6,498 nt of DNA, taken from NCBI GenBank assembly GCA_028821035.1, contig JAPPHP010000300.1, positions 1 through 6,498 of the forward strand, written 5' to 3'. Shown one piece after another: positions 1 to 6,291 of the stretch. The stretch comes from Gammaproteobacteria bacterium. GTDB taxonomy: Bacteria; Pseudomonadota; Gammaproteobacteria; Pseudomonadales; Azotimanducaceae. Position 1 is the first letter of the stretch; every line of letters begins with the position of its first letter. The notes under the pieces are model-generated. The model made no database searches and was not told the origin of the DNA. It was given only the letters and a program-made list of their open reading frames with translations. The position numbers and the translations under genes are program-made.

Positions 1-452
1 GCGTGGCCCTCGGCGTCGCGCGGGCCGGGCTCGACGCCACCATCGCGCTGGCCGACGACAAGCGGCCCCGGTTCGTCAAGCGCCCGATCTCCGAGAGCGA
101 GGTCGTGCAACACCAGATCGGCAAGGCGGAAGCCACGTGGCGCGCCGCCAAGGCCCTGCTGCACGAGACCGTCGGCAACGTCTGGGAGAGCGTGAAGGCG
201 ACGGGCGAGATCACCGTCGAGCAGCGCATCCACCTGCGGATGGCCGGGACCCACGCGATCCGGCAGTCGATGGAGACGGTGGACATCGCCTATAACCTGA
301 GCGGCGCCGACGCGATCTTCGCCTCGAAGGCCATCCAGCGCCGCTTCCAGGACGCCCACGTCATCACGCAGCAGGTCCAGGGGCGGGACGCCCACTACGC
401 GACGGTGGGGCAGTTCTTCCTCGGGCTCGAGCCGACGGGCGGGGTGTTCTGA
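1..452 (+). CDS. Acyl-CoA dehydrogenase/flavin monooxygenase-fold protein, C-terminal part (5' end outside window)
   Basis: The frame is open to the left edge, so this is the last ~150 codons of a larger gene. The GTG at position 3 is probably an internal Val codon. The residues fit the C-terminal helical bundle of the acyl-CoA dehydrogenase superfamily (Acyl-CoA_dh_2 type): an Ala-rich helix (GVARAGLDATIALA), a Lys-rich loop, a long helix with EATWRAAKALL, a helix with HAIRQSMETVD, then a Gly-containing turn and the RRFQDAHVITQQVQGRDAHY segment where this fold normally has its RD...H motif. This subfamily includes true acyl-CoA dehydrogenases and FMNH2-dependent monooxygenases of the HsaA/DszC kind, which share this domain. 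The catalytic and flavin-binding N-terminal and middle domains lie outside the window, so substrate cannot be assigned. It ends at TGA 450-452, converging on the HicB-like gene, with 62 bp between them. I see no U-tract terminator there. Confidence 0.8.
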   Translation, partial: VALGVARAGLDATIALADDKRPRFVKRPISESEVVQHQIGKAEATWRAAKALLHETVGNVWESVKATGEITVEQRIHLRMAGTHAIRQSMETVDIAYNLSGADAIFASKAIQRRFQDAHVITQQVQGRDAHYATVGQFFLGLEPTGGVF

Positions 453-514
453 GGACCCCTCGGAACCCGCTCTTCAGTCCGGCTTCGCCAGGCCCGCTCG
501 GCGTTGCTGATCGG

Positions 515-769
515 TCAGGCGGTCAGTACCGAGGTCTCGAAGCGCACGACGAGGCGTGGTGACGCTGGTAGACCCGCCCGCGCGCGCTCGTCGTCATCCA
601 GATGCAAAGCCAATGCATCCCGGAGGTTCGCGACCGTCTCGTCCAGCGTCCGGCCCTGGGTGACGACGGCCACTTCCCGGCACTCCGCGACACACCATCC
701 TTCGCTCTCTCCGACAAACGCGTGAATCGACGGGGCGTCGGCGCGCTGCCGCCATGTTCGCATCGACAT
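515..769 (-). CDS. HicB-like small protein (orphan antitoxin-family member)
   Basis: This 84-residue protein has the HicB/UPF0150-like antitoxin fold signature: a short strand (SIHAFVGESEGWCVAEC), a strand ending VAVVTQGRTLDE, then a helix TVANLRDALALHLDDDE. This matches the family pattern of 'W.A.C.E..V.SQG.T..EA..NL..AL.L'. The ATG at 769 follows the iorB TGA (772-770) with no gap. A Shine-Dalgarno GAGGG at 779-775, five bases upstream, supports this start over the in-frame ATG at 763. HicB proteins normally neutralise the HicA mRNA interferase. HicA is about 60 residues, and no such ORF lies next to this gene: iorB is upstream and only 62 bp separate it from the convergent gene downstream. 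No added DNA-binding domain is visible; the tail is short (LVVRFETSV). It is therefore a solitary HicB-fold protein, probably co-transcribed with iorAB; its function is unknown. Confidence 0.75.
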   Translation of the reverse strand: MSMRTWRQRADAPSIHAFVGESEGWCVAECREVAVVTQGRTLDETVANLRDALALHLDDDERARAGLPASPRLVVRFETSVLTA

Positions 770-2956
770 TCAGACCCTCAGCGGCAACGACCGGTGTCGC
801 ACTCCCGTAGCCGCAAAGACCGCGTTCACCAGGGCCGGGGCGACGGGCGGCACGCCCGGCTCGCCCACCCCCGCCGGCAGCGCGTCCGATGGCACGAGTT
901 CGACGACGATCTCCGGGCTCTCGGACATGCGCAGCACCGGGTAACCGTCGAAGTTGTCCTGGTCGACGCGGCCGTTGCTCATGGTGATCTCGCCGTGCAG
1001 GGCGAGCGACAGGCCGAAGACGACGGCGCCCTCCATCTGCGCCATGCAGGTATCCGGGTTGATGTACGTCCCGCAGTCGATCACCACGTGCGCGTTGTCC
1101 ACGCTCAGCCCGGAGTCTCCGGAGGTGACCTCGAGCACCACGGCAACATAGGAGCGGAAGCTGTGGTGCACGGCGAAGCCGAGACCGCGCCCGGCCGCGC
1201 GCGCGGCGTCCCAGTCCGAGATCGCCCGCGCCCGCTCCACGACGTGGCGAAGCCGCGCGAGATCCAGGCCGTGACCCTCCGGCGGCTGCATGCCCGGCAC
1301 GTCGAGGATGCCGGACGGGCCGAGCAGGTCGAGGCGGTAGTCGATGGGATCGCGTCCCGCCGCGGCGGCGAGCTCGTCGATGAAGATGTTGGCCGAGAAC
1401 GAGTGGAAGATGTTGCACACGCTGCGCAGCCAACCCATGCGCACGCCGGGCTGGATGCCGGCGTATTCGTAGCGTTCGTTGGCGACCCGGTAAGGCAGGT
1501 TCGAGAACCCCATCTCGAGTTCCCAGTCCGCCGGGTCCACCGCATCCCCGCTGAACGTCGTGATGATCGTCGGGAAGGCCGTGCGCTGCAGCCACGCGGT
1601 CGGGCGGCCTTCCGCGTCGAGCTTGGCGCGGTGGTACTGGGCGCTCGCGGCGTGGAAGAAGTCGTGGCCGATGTCGTCCTCGCGCGTCCACGTCACGCGG
1701 ACCGGGCGCCCGAGGCGTTTTGACAGCTCCACCGCCTCCAGCACGAAGTCCGGCTTCGACTTGCGCCCGAACGCGCCGCCGAGCAGCGTCACGTTGATCG
1801 TGACGTTCGCCGTGTCGAGCCCGAGCCATTGGGCTACCAGGTTGCGCGTGGACTGCGGATCCTGCACCGGCGCCCAGACCTCGCAACCCCCCTCGGTCAC
1901 GCTCGCGAGCGCCACCGGCGGCTCCATCGGTGCGTGGGACAGGAACGGCGTCTCGTACAGGGCTTCCACCTCCGCCCCGTCTGCTGCGAATGCTGCGTCG
2001 ACGTCCCCCGCATCCCAGAGCCTTTCACCGTCCGCCTGCACGCTTTCGCGCAACCGCGCCGTGAACTCCGCGCTGTCGAAGGCCGCGTTCGGGCCCTCGG
2101 TCCATTGCACGTCGAGGGCATTCGCGATGCGGATGGCCGTCCACGTGCGGTCCGCGACGACGGCGACTCCCCCTATCGGGTTGAACACCGCGCCGATGCC
2201 GGCGACACCCGGCAGGGTCTCGACGGCGATCAGTCCCGGTTCGTCCGGCGGCGGCTCGAAGCCCGCGACCTCGGAACCGAGCGACGGCGGACGCACGATC
2301 ACCGCTTGCGCCATGTCCGGCAGCGTGACATCGGCCCCGAACGCGGCCTTGCCGTCCGCCACGTCGTCGGCATCGACGTGCACCCGGTGCTTGCCGATGT
2401 AACGGTACGCCTCGCGGCTCTTGCGCGCCGGGTTCTCCGGCACGGGCAACTCGGCCGCCGCCGCGACCAGATCCCCGTAGGGGACGCTGCGGCCAGAGGG
2501 TGCGTGACGGACGCTGTGGTCCACCGCTTCGCACTCCGCCACCGGCACGCCCCACTGGGCCGCGGCGGCGGTGCGCAGCATCTCGCGCGCGCTCGCTCCG
2601 GCGTCGCGCAACACGTCGAACAGGAAGCGGATGCTCTGCGAGCCGTCCGTATTCTGGTCGCCGTAGACCGGGTCGCCCACCGCCTGGGCCACCGTCACGC
2701 GGCTCCAGTCGGCTTCGAGTTCGTCCGCGACGATCTGCGCGAGCGCCGTGCGGATGCCCTGGCCCATCTCGGACCGGCTGGCGGTGATGGTCACCGTGCC
2801 GTCCCCGGCCATCGAGAGGAAGACGTTCGGCGTGAGCGTCGCGTTCCGCGACGGCATCGGCCCGGTTGAGCACCCTGGCACCGCCGCGCCGACGACCAAG
2901 ACCCCGGAAGTCTGGAGGAATCGGCGTCGGGAGAGATTCGCGACCGTCATGTTCAT
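770..2956 (-). CDS. iorB: Isoquinoline 1-oxidoreductase-type molybdopterin-binding large subunit
   Basis: This is the molybdenum-cofactor subunit of a xanthine dehydrogenase-family hydroxylase, 728 residues, normal for IorB-type single-chain large subunits. These enzymes hydroxylate N-heterocycles or oxidise aldehydes using water as oxygen source; the substrate here is unknown. Visible features: a twin-arginine signal (SRRRFLQ, residues 9-15) with a hydrophobic stretch ending VPGC (Cys29, a possible lipid-attachment site); EMGQG (63-67), a molybdopterin-contact-type motif; SHAPMEPP (340-347); GGAFGRK (393-399); GWLRSV (508-513) before the IDELA helix; and GVGEPGVPPVAPA (696-708), where Glu699 matches the catalytic Glu of the family. 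The frame is open upstream to 3280, but that part overlaps iorA. The ATG at 2956 has a strong GGGGAGGTG Shine-Dalgarno and overlaps the iorA stop as ATGA. No FAD subunit is adjacent, as expected for IorAB-type enzymes, which pass electrons to other carriers. Confidence 0.92.
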   Translation of the reverse strand: MNMTVANLSRRRFLQTSGVLVVGAAVPGCSTGPMPSRNATLTPNVFLSMAGDGTVTITASRSEMGQGIRTALAQIVADELEADWSRVTVAQAVGDPVYGDQNTDGSQSIRFLFDVLRDAGASAREMLRTAAAAQWGVPVAECEAVDHSVRHAPSGRSVPYGDLVAAAAELPVPENPARKSREAYRYIGKHRVHVDADDVADGKAAFGADVTLPDMAQAVIVRPPSLGSEVAGFEPPPDEPGLIAVETLPGVAGIGAVFNPIGGVAVVADRTWTAIRIANALDVQWTEGPNAAFDSAEFTARLRESVQADGERLWDAGDVDAAFAADGAEVEALYETPFLSHAPMEPPVALASVTEGGCEVWAPVQDPQSTRNLVAQWLGLDTANVTINVTLLGGAFGRKSKPDFVLEAVELSKRLGRPVRVTWTREDDIGHDFFHAASAQYHRAKLDAEGRPTAWLQRTAFPTIITTFSGDAVDPADWELEMGFSNLPYRVANERYEYAGIQPGVRMGWLRSVCNIFHSFSANIFIDELAAAAGRDPIDYRLDLLGPSGILDVPGMQPPEGHGLDLARLRHVVERARAISDWDAARAAGRGLGFAVHHSFRSYVAVVLEVTSGDSGLSVDNAHVVIDCGTYINPDTCMAQMEGAVVFGLSLALHGEITMSNGRVDQDNFDGYPVLRMSESPEIVVELVPSDALPAGVGEPGVPPVAPALVNAVFAATGVRHRSLPLRV

Positions 2957-3408
2957 GTCCGCACCTCCCCGGCCTCCTTGATGGCCGTCCGGATGCGTCC
3001 GTAGGTGCCGCAGCGGCAGATGTTGCCGGACATGGCCCGGTCGATGTCCTCGTCCGTCGGCGACAGCGTGTCGTCGAGCAGCGCGGAGGCGGACATCAAC
3101 TGGCCCGCCTGGCAGTAGCCGCACTGGGGCACGTTGTTCTTCACCCACGTCTCGACCAGCTTCGGGTGGCTGGCGCGCAGTCCCTCGACGGTCGCGACGG
3201 ATTTGCCCTGGACGGAGGCCAGCGGCGTCTGGCACGAACGCATCGGCGTGCCGTCGATGCGGACGGTACACGCCCCGCACAGCGCCTTGCCGCAGCCGTA
3301 CTTCGTTCCGGTCATGCCGAGGTCGTCACGCAGCGCCCACAGGAGCGGCGTGTCCTCCGGCGCGGTCACCTCCACAGGCGACCCGTTCACGGTGAATTCG
3401 ATGGCCAT
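2953..3408 (-). CDS. iorA: Isoquinoline 1-oxidoreductase-type (2Fe-2S) small subunit
   Basis: This 151-residue protein has the two-domain layout of the iron-sulfur subunit of molybdenum hydroxylases, at the usual length. The N-terminal plant-type ferredoxin domain has C39-x4-C44-x2-C47 (YGCGKALCGACTVRIDG) plus C59, ligating one 2Fe-2S cluster. The C-terminal helical domain has C96-x2-C99 (CGYCQAGQ) and C131-x-C133 (NICRCGTYGRI), ligating the cluster nearest the molybdenum. All eight cysteines are present, so it should be functional. It passes electrons from the IorB molybdenum centre to an external acceptor. I chose ATG 3408 because GGGGGAGG lies five bases upstream; the in-frame GTG at 3414 lies inside that ribosome-binding sequence. 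The gene has no signal peptide, so if the complex is exported it probably travels folded with Tat-signal-bearing IorB. It overlaps iorB by four bases and is the first gene of the leftward run. Confidence 0.93.
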   Translation of the reverse strand: MAIEFTVNGSPVEVTAPEDTPLLWALRDDLGMTGTKYGCGKALCGACTVRIDGTPMRSCQTPLASVQGKSVATVEGLRASHPKLVETWVKNNVPQCGYCQAGQLMSASALLDDTLSPTDEDIDRAMSGNICRCGTYGRIRTAIKEAGEVRT

Positions 3409-3450
3409 ACCCACCTCCCCCGAATGTCACGGCCAAGGGTACTCCATCTG

Positions 3451-3492
3451 TGCCGCCGCGCGACCCACCCTTGCCGCCGCGCGTCCACTCCT
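3451..3492 (+). repeat. Two tandem 21-bp repeats
   Basis: Two adjacent units, 3451-3471 and 3472-3492, share TGCCGCCGCGCG exactly and agree at 17 of 21 positions overall. The 21-bp period equals two helical turns, so both copies face the same side of the DNA, as expected for paired regulator sites. GC-rich simple sequence arising by chance is the main alternative. Confidence 0.5.
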
Positions 3493-3496
3493 GACA

Positions 3497-3520
3497 AACT
3501 CCCCCGTCGCCAACTCCCCC
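3497..3520 (+). repeat. Direct repeat AACTCCCCC, two copies 15 bp apart
   Basis: The nonamer AACTCCCCC occurs at 3497-3505 and again at 3512-3520. It lies between the 21-bp repeats and the Shine-Dalgarno of the glutathione transferase gene. It could be a regulator half-site pair or chance C-tract sequence. Confidence 0.4.
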
Positions 3521-3545
3521 TGCAACGCTCCGAAGGAGAACCACC

Positions 3546-4310
3546 TTGATCGACCTCTACTACTGGCCGACGCCAAACGGCTGGAAGGCCACCATCATGC
3601 TTGAGGAGTGCGGCCTCGAGTACCGCTCGATCCCCGTGGACATCGGCGGCGGCGACCAGTTCAAGCCCGACTTCCTGCGCATCAGCCCGAACAACCGGAT
3701 GCCGGCGATCGTCGACCATGACCCCCTCGGCGGCGGCGCGCCGCTCTCCGTCTTCGAGTCCGGGGCGATCCTCGAGTATCTCGCCGAGAAGACGGGCAAG
3801 TTCCTGCCGCGGGACACCGCCGGCAAGTACCAGGCCCTGCAGTGGGTGCACTGGCAGATGGCGAACCTCGGCCCGATGATGGGCAACGCCAACCACTTCA
3901 AGAACTACGGCAAGAACCTCGCCGGCGACCCGAAGCAGCTCGAGTACGGGACGAAGCGCTTCGTCGGCGAAGTCGACCGTCTCGCGGGGGTCATGGACGC
4001 GCAATTGTCCGCCAACCGGTACCTGGCGGGTGCCGAATACACGATCGCGGACATCATCACCTGGCCCTGGGCGATGCTGATCGGCCGGTTGCTCGGGGAG
4101 GAGATGTTCGAGCCGAACACGCACTTGAAGCGCTGGGTCGACGAGATCCGCCAACGGCCCGCCGTCGAGAAGGGCTTCCAGGCCCACCGCGAGTGGGGCC
4201 AGCGCGAACTGACCGAGGAGGAAGAGAAGGCGCGTCGCGAACTGCTCTTCAACCAGGACGCCGCGAAGGTGCGAAAGGCGCGCGAAGAAGCCGCGCGCGC
4301 CGCGGCGTGA
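3546..4310 (+). CDS. Nu-class/YfcG-like glutathione transferase (disulfide-bond oxidoreductase type)
   Basis: This 254-residue protein closely resembles E. coli YfcG, a cytosolic glutathione-dependent disulfide reductase/transferase. The N-terminal thioredoxin-like domain starts MIDLYYWPTPNGWK, with Thr9 and Asn11 in the positions that contact glutathione in YfcG instead of a catalytic Tyr/Ser/Cys. RISPNNRMPAIVDH holds the cis-Pro (Pro53) and FESGAILEYLAEKTG holds the Glu71-Ser72 glutathione-binding pair. The helical C-terminal domain includes LQWVHWQMANLGPMMG and the YTIADIITWPW segment (165-175). The start is TTG at 3546: AAGGAG lies seven bases upstream, and starting there reproduces the family's N-terminus exactly. 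YfcG has about 215 residues; here an extra charged, probably helical tail (from about residue 221, rich in E, K, R, A) extends the protein by ~35-40 residues. The stop overlaps the next gene's start as GTGA, so the two are translationally coupled. Confidence 0.9.
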   Translation: MIDLYYWPTPNGWKATIMLEECGLEYRSIPVDIGGGDQFKPDFLRISPNNRMPAIVDHDPLGGGAPLSVFESGAILEYLAEKTGKFLPRDTAGKYQALQWVHWQMANLGPMMGNANHFKNYGKNLAGDPKQLEYGTKRFVGEVDRLAGVMDAQLSANRYLAGAEYTIADIITWPWAMLIGRLLGEEMFEPNTHLKRWVDEIRQRPAVEKGFQAHREWGQRELTEEEEKARRELLFNQDAAKVRKAREEAARAAA

Positions 4311-5026
4311 CGGACGACGGGCGTCCCGCCGGAGACTCGCCCCGGGAGTATCGCCAGGCACGCTTCGTCCCGCCGGCCGGGGCGACGCAGATCCTGCTCG
4401 TGCGGCACGGCGAGTCCCGCGCCGCCACCGCCGACGACCCGTTTCCGCTCGTCGACGGTCACGGCGACCCGGAACTGCACGCCAACGGACGCGAGCAGGC
4501 CAAGAAGGTCGGCGAGCGGCTGAAGGGCCTGCCGATCTCGGCGGTCTACGTCACCAACCTGCGGCGGACCGCCGAAACGGCGGCGCCGCTCTGCCGGCAC
4601 CTCGGTCTCGACCCTATCGTGGAAGCGGACCTCCGCGAAGTCTTCCTGGGGGAGTGGGACGGCGGACTGATGCGCATCAAGGCCGCCGAGAACCATCCGA
4701 TCATGCAGCGGGTGCGCGCGGAGCAGCGCTGGGACGTCATTCCGGGCGCGGAGTCGAACGCCGCGCTGGACGAACGCATCGGCCGCGGGCTGCAACGCAT
4801 CGCGGCCAACCATCCTGATGAGCTGGTGGTCGCCGTCGTGCACGGCGGCGTGATCGCCCGTGTCATGGCGATGGCGACCAGGGCCGAACCGTTCGCCTTC
4901 GCCGGGGCCGACAACGGGTCCATCAGCCACATCGTGATGTCCGCCGAGTCCATCCTCGTGCGGCGCTTCAACGACTGCTCGCACCTGTCGGACGGGTTTG
5001 GCGCGCTCCGCTCGCAGATGACGTGA
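4307..5026 (+). CDS. Histidine phosphatase (phosphoglycerate mutase-like) family protein
   Basis: This 239-residue protein belongs to the histidine phosphatase superfamily, branch 1, in which a catalytic His is transiently phosphorylated. Visible motifs: LVRHGES (31-37) with the Arg33-His34-Gly35 signature; LRRTAETA (85-92) supplying the phosphate-pocket Arg; Glu111/Glu116 in EVFLGEWDGG as acid/base candidates; PGAES (146-150); VVHGGV (177-182) with the second active-site His179; and NGSISH...FNDCSHL near the end. The catalytic core is complete. About 25 residues precede the RHG strand, a slightly long polar N-terminus. The frame is open far upstream, but that part runs over the glutathione transferase gene. 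The GTG at 4307 overlaps that gene's TGA as GTGA and has no clear Shine-Dalgarno, consistent with coupled translation. The substrate cannot be read from sequence: sugar phosphates, nucleotides and phosphoproteins are all known in this family. A glycolytic mutase is unlikely given its length and context. Confidence 0.88.
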   Translation: MTDDGRPAGDSPREYRQARFVPPAGATQILLVRHGESRAATADDPFPLVDGHGDPELHANGREQAKKVGERLKGLPISAVYVTNLRRTAETAAPLCRHLGLDPIVEADLREVFLGEWDGGLMRIKAAENHPIMQRVRAEQRWDVIPGAESNAALDERIGRGLQRIAANHPDELVVAVVHGGVIARVMAMATRAEPFAFAGADNGSISHIVMSAESILVRRFNDCSHLSDGFGALRSQMT

Positions 5027-5039
5027 TGCCGGCGTAAGA

Positions 5040-5067
5040 CCAGATGTAAAGCCCCCTTTACATCTGG
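5040..5067. promoter_or_regulatory. Perfect 12-bp inverted repeat, probable operator of the ATPase gene
   Basis: CCAGATGTAAAG (5040-5051) and CTTTACATCTGG (5056-5067) are exact reverse complements separated by CCCC. The arms are AT-richer than the surrounding DNA. The right arm contains the likely -35 hexamer TTTACA (5057-5062), so a bound protein would block RNA polymerase. There is no T-run on either strand after the stem, so an intrinsic terminator for the upstream phosphatase gene is less likely than an operator. The protein that binds it is unknown; the downstream ATPase, which has a winged-helix-like segment, is one candidate. Confidence 0.75.
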
Positions 5068-5091
5068 CGCGCCAAACGTATAGTCCGCGAA
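5057..5091 (+). promoter_or_regulatory. Sigma70-like promoter for a probably leaderless ATPase mRNA
   Basis: TTTACA (5057-5062, five of six bases match TTGACA) and TATAGT (5079-5084, five of six match TATAAT) are separated by 16 bp. The predicted start point, seven bases after the -10 box, is A5091, the first base of the ATPase ATG. No Shine-Dalgarno lies before this ATG (GTCCGCGA precedes it), which agrees with leaderless translation. Confidence 0.65.
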
Positions 5092-6221
5092 TGATTCAGC
5101 GTCCCGGCTGGGTCCGGCGGATTCGTGACGCGTGGCAGACACGCCCGGTCGTCTGGCTCTCGGGGGTCCGACGCGTGGGCAAGACCACGCTCTCGCACCT
5201 GCTGCCGGGCGCGCGGTATCTCAACTGCGACCTGCCGTCCGTACAGAGGACGCTGGAAGACCCGGAGCTCTTCTTCGACAGCGCCCCCCGCGACGCCGTC
5301 CTCGCCTTCGACGAAGTCCACCGCCTGCCGGACCCGGGCCTCGTACTCAAGATGGCGGCAGATGAGTACCCCGGTCTGCGCGTGCTCGCGACGGGGTCAG
5401 CGAAGCTCGCCGCCACCCGCGAGTTCCGCGAGTCCCTGGCAGGGAGGAAGCTCGAGGTGCACCTCTGCCCGGTGCCTTGGGAGGAGTGCATGGACGCATT
5501 CGGTATCGCCGAGCTGGACCGCCGGCTGCTGAACGGCGGGCTCCCGGAGGCCCTGCTCGCCGAGCGGCCCGACGAGGGCTTCTTCAGCGAATGGCTGGAC
5601 AGCTTCTACGCCCGGGACATCCTGGAACTCTTCAACATACGCAGCCGCCGGGGCTTCCTGGGTCTGCTGCGCGTGCTCCTGCGCGGTAGCGGCGGCCAGG
5701 TGGACTACACGTCCCTGGCGTCCGGCAGCGAACTGAGCCGCGTGACCGTCAAGGCGCACATGGAGGCCATGGAGGCGGCGCACGTCATCCGCCTGTTGCG
5801 GCCGTTCCACGGCGGCGGCAAGCAGGAGATCGTCAGCCGCCCCAGGTGCTACTCGTTCGATACCGGGCTCGTCGCCTTCGAGCGGGGCTGGCGAGAAGTT
5901 CGGGACGACGACCGGGAAATCCTCTGGGCGCACCTCGTGCTCGACGCCCTGCTGATGCGCTTCCATCGCGACCGGGTGCTCTACTGGCAGGACAAGTCGC
6001 GCAGGGAGATCGACTTCGTGATTCGCCGGGCGGACGGCACCGTCGACGCCGTCGCTTGCGAGGTCAATCCGGAGCGGCTGGACGCGGCGTCGCTGCAGGC
6101 CTTTCGGCGCATCTATCCCGACGGGACGAACTACGTGGTGACGCCCCTCGACCGGGAGCCCTGCCGCATCCGGCGCGGCGGCCTGCCGGTCACGGTCTGC
6201 TCGACGCGACACCTCGGGTGA
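5091..6221 (+). CDS. AAA family ATPase with DUF4143 C-terminal region
   Basis: This 376-residue protein has the AAA_14-DUF4143 architecture of a widespread but poorly understood group of bacterial and archaeal ATPases. ATPase domain: Walker A GVRRVGKT (25-32, Lys31), Walker B VLAFDEVH (70-77, Asp74-Glu75) and a sensor-1-like ATGSAKL (100-106). After the LLNGGLPEALL motif (146-156) comes DSFYARDILELF (170-181), typical of the family. A winged-helix-like segment, YTSLASGSELSRVTVKAHMEAMEAAHVIRLL, spans about 206-236. The C-terminus resembles a PD-(D/E)XK nuclease fold: YWQDKSRREIDFVI (Asp308) and ACEVN (Glu324-Val-Asn326), then LQAFRRIYP. Relatives usually have E-x-K at that position; Lys is Asn here, so nuclease activity is doubtful. 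ATG 5091 has no Shine-Dalgarno but sits at the predicted start point of a good promoter. The gene has its own palindromic operator and seems to be a single-gene unit. Its cellular role is unknown. Confidence 0.9.
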   Translation: MIQRPGWVRRIRDAWQTRPVVWLSGVRRVGKTTLSHLLPGARYLNCDLPSVQRTLEDPELFFDSAPRDAVLAFDEVHRLPDPGLVLKMAADEYPGLRVLATGSAKLAATREFRESLAGRKLEVHLCPVPWEECMDAFGIAELDRRLLNGGLPEALLAERPDEGFFSEWLDSFYARDILELFNIRSRRGFLGLLRVLLRGSGGQVDYTSLASGSELSRVTVKAHMEAMEAAHVIRLLRPFHGGGKQEIVSRPRCYSFDTGLVAFERGWREVRDDDREILWAHLVLDALLMRFHRDRVLYWQDKSRREIDFVIRRADGTVDAVACEVNPERLDAASLQAFRRIYPDGTNYVVTPLDREPCRIRRGGLPVTVCSTRHLG

Positions 6222-6291
6222 AGCGCCTGATCCCGACGTTCCTTTCGAACCCGCGCTCCGCGATGGTATGGTTCCGGGAATCCCTGCCGGC
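6222..6291 (+). other. Short intergenic gap after the ATPase gene
   Basis: This 70-bp gap has no convincing terminator and no strong promoter. TATGGT at 6267-6272 is a weak -10-like hexamer without a good -35 partner. No clear Shine-Dalgarno precedes the ATG at 6292. Confidence 0.4.

Larger units (their letters stand above)
3409..3545. promoter_or_regulatory. Divergent intergenic region between iorA and the glutathione transferase gene
   Basis: This 137-bp gap must hold the promoters for both the leftward iorAB run and the rightward glutathione transferase-phosphatase pair. It has two Shine-Dalgarno sequences: GGGGGAGG for iorA (minus strand) and AAGGAG at 3533-3538 for the TTG at 3546. A CTGACA hexamer at 3491-3496 resembles a -35 box on the plus strand, but no acceptable -10 follows at 16-18 bp. 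No convincing sigma70 promoter is visible in either direction. Short tandem repeats inside it are listed separately. Confidence 0.5.

Noticed and set aside
453..514. Possible hicA or terminator in the gap next to the HicB-like gene
   Set aside because: 62 bp is too short for hicA, and no stem followed by a T-run is visible.
594..1886. 430-residue open frame on the minus strand overlapping iorB
   Set aside because: Arg/Gly/Ala-rich, low-complexity translation in another frame of the well-supported iorB gene; a GC-rich shadow frame.
602..2869. Long plus-strand open frames opposite iorB
   Set aside because: Antisense to a gene with clear motifs over its whole length; the translations show no recognisable domain and are rich in Arg, His and Ala.
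2957..3280. Upstream extension of the iorB frame to 3280
   Set aside because: It overlaps iorA in another frame and has no family similarity; the Tat signal, Shine-Dalgarno and ATGA overlap fix the start at 2956.
3387..4361. 324-residue minus-strand open frame across the glutathione transferase gene
   Set aside because: Shadow of a gene whose plus-strand product matches YfcG residue by residue at the N-terminus.
5040..5067. Inverted repeat as a rho-independent terminator of the phosphatase gene
   Set aside because: No T-run follows the stem on either strand, and the repeat includes the -35 hexamer of a good promoter; an operator explains it better, though some terminator effect cannot be excluded.
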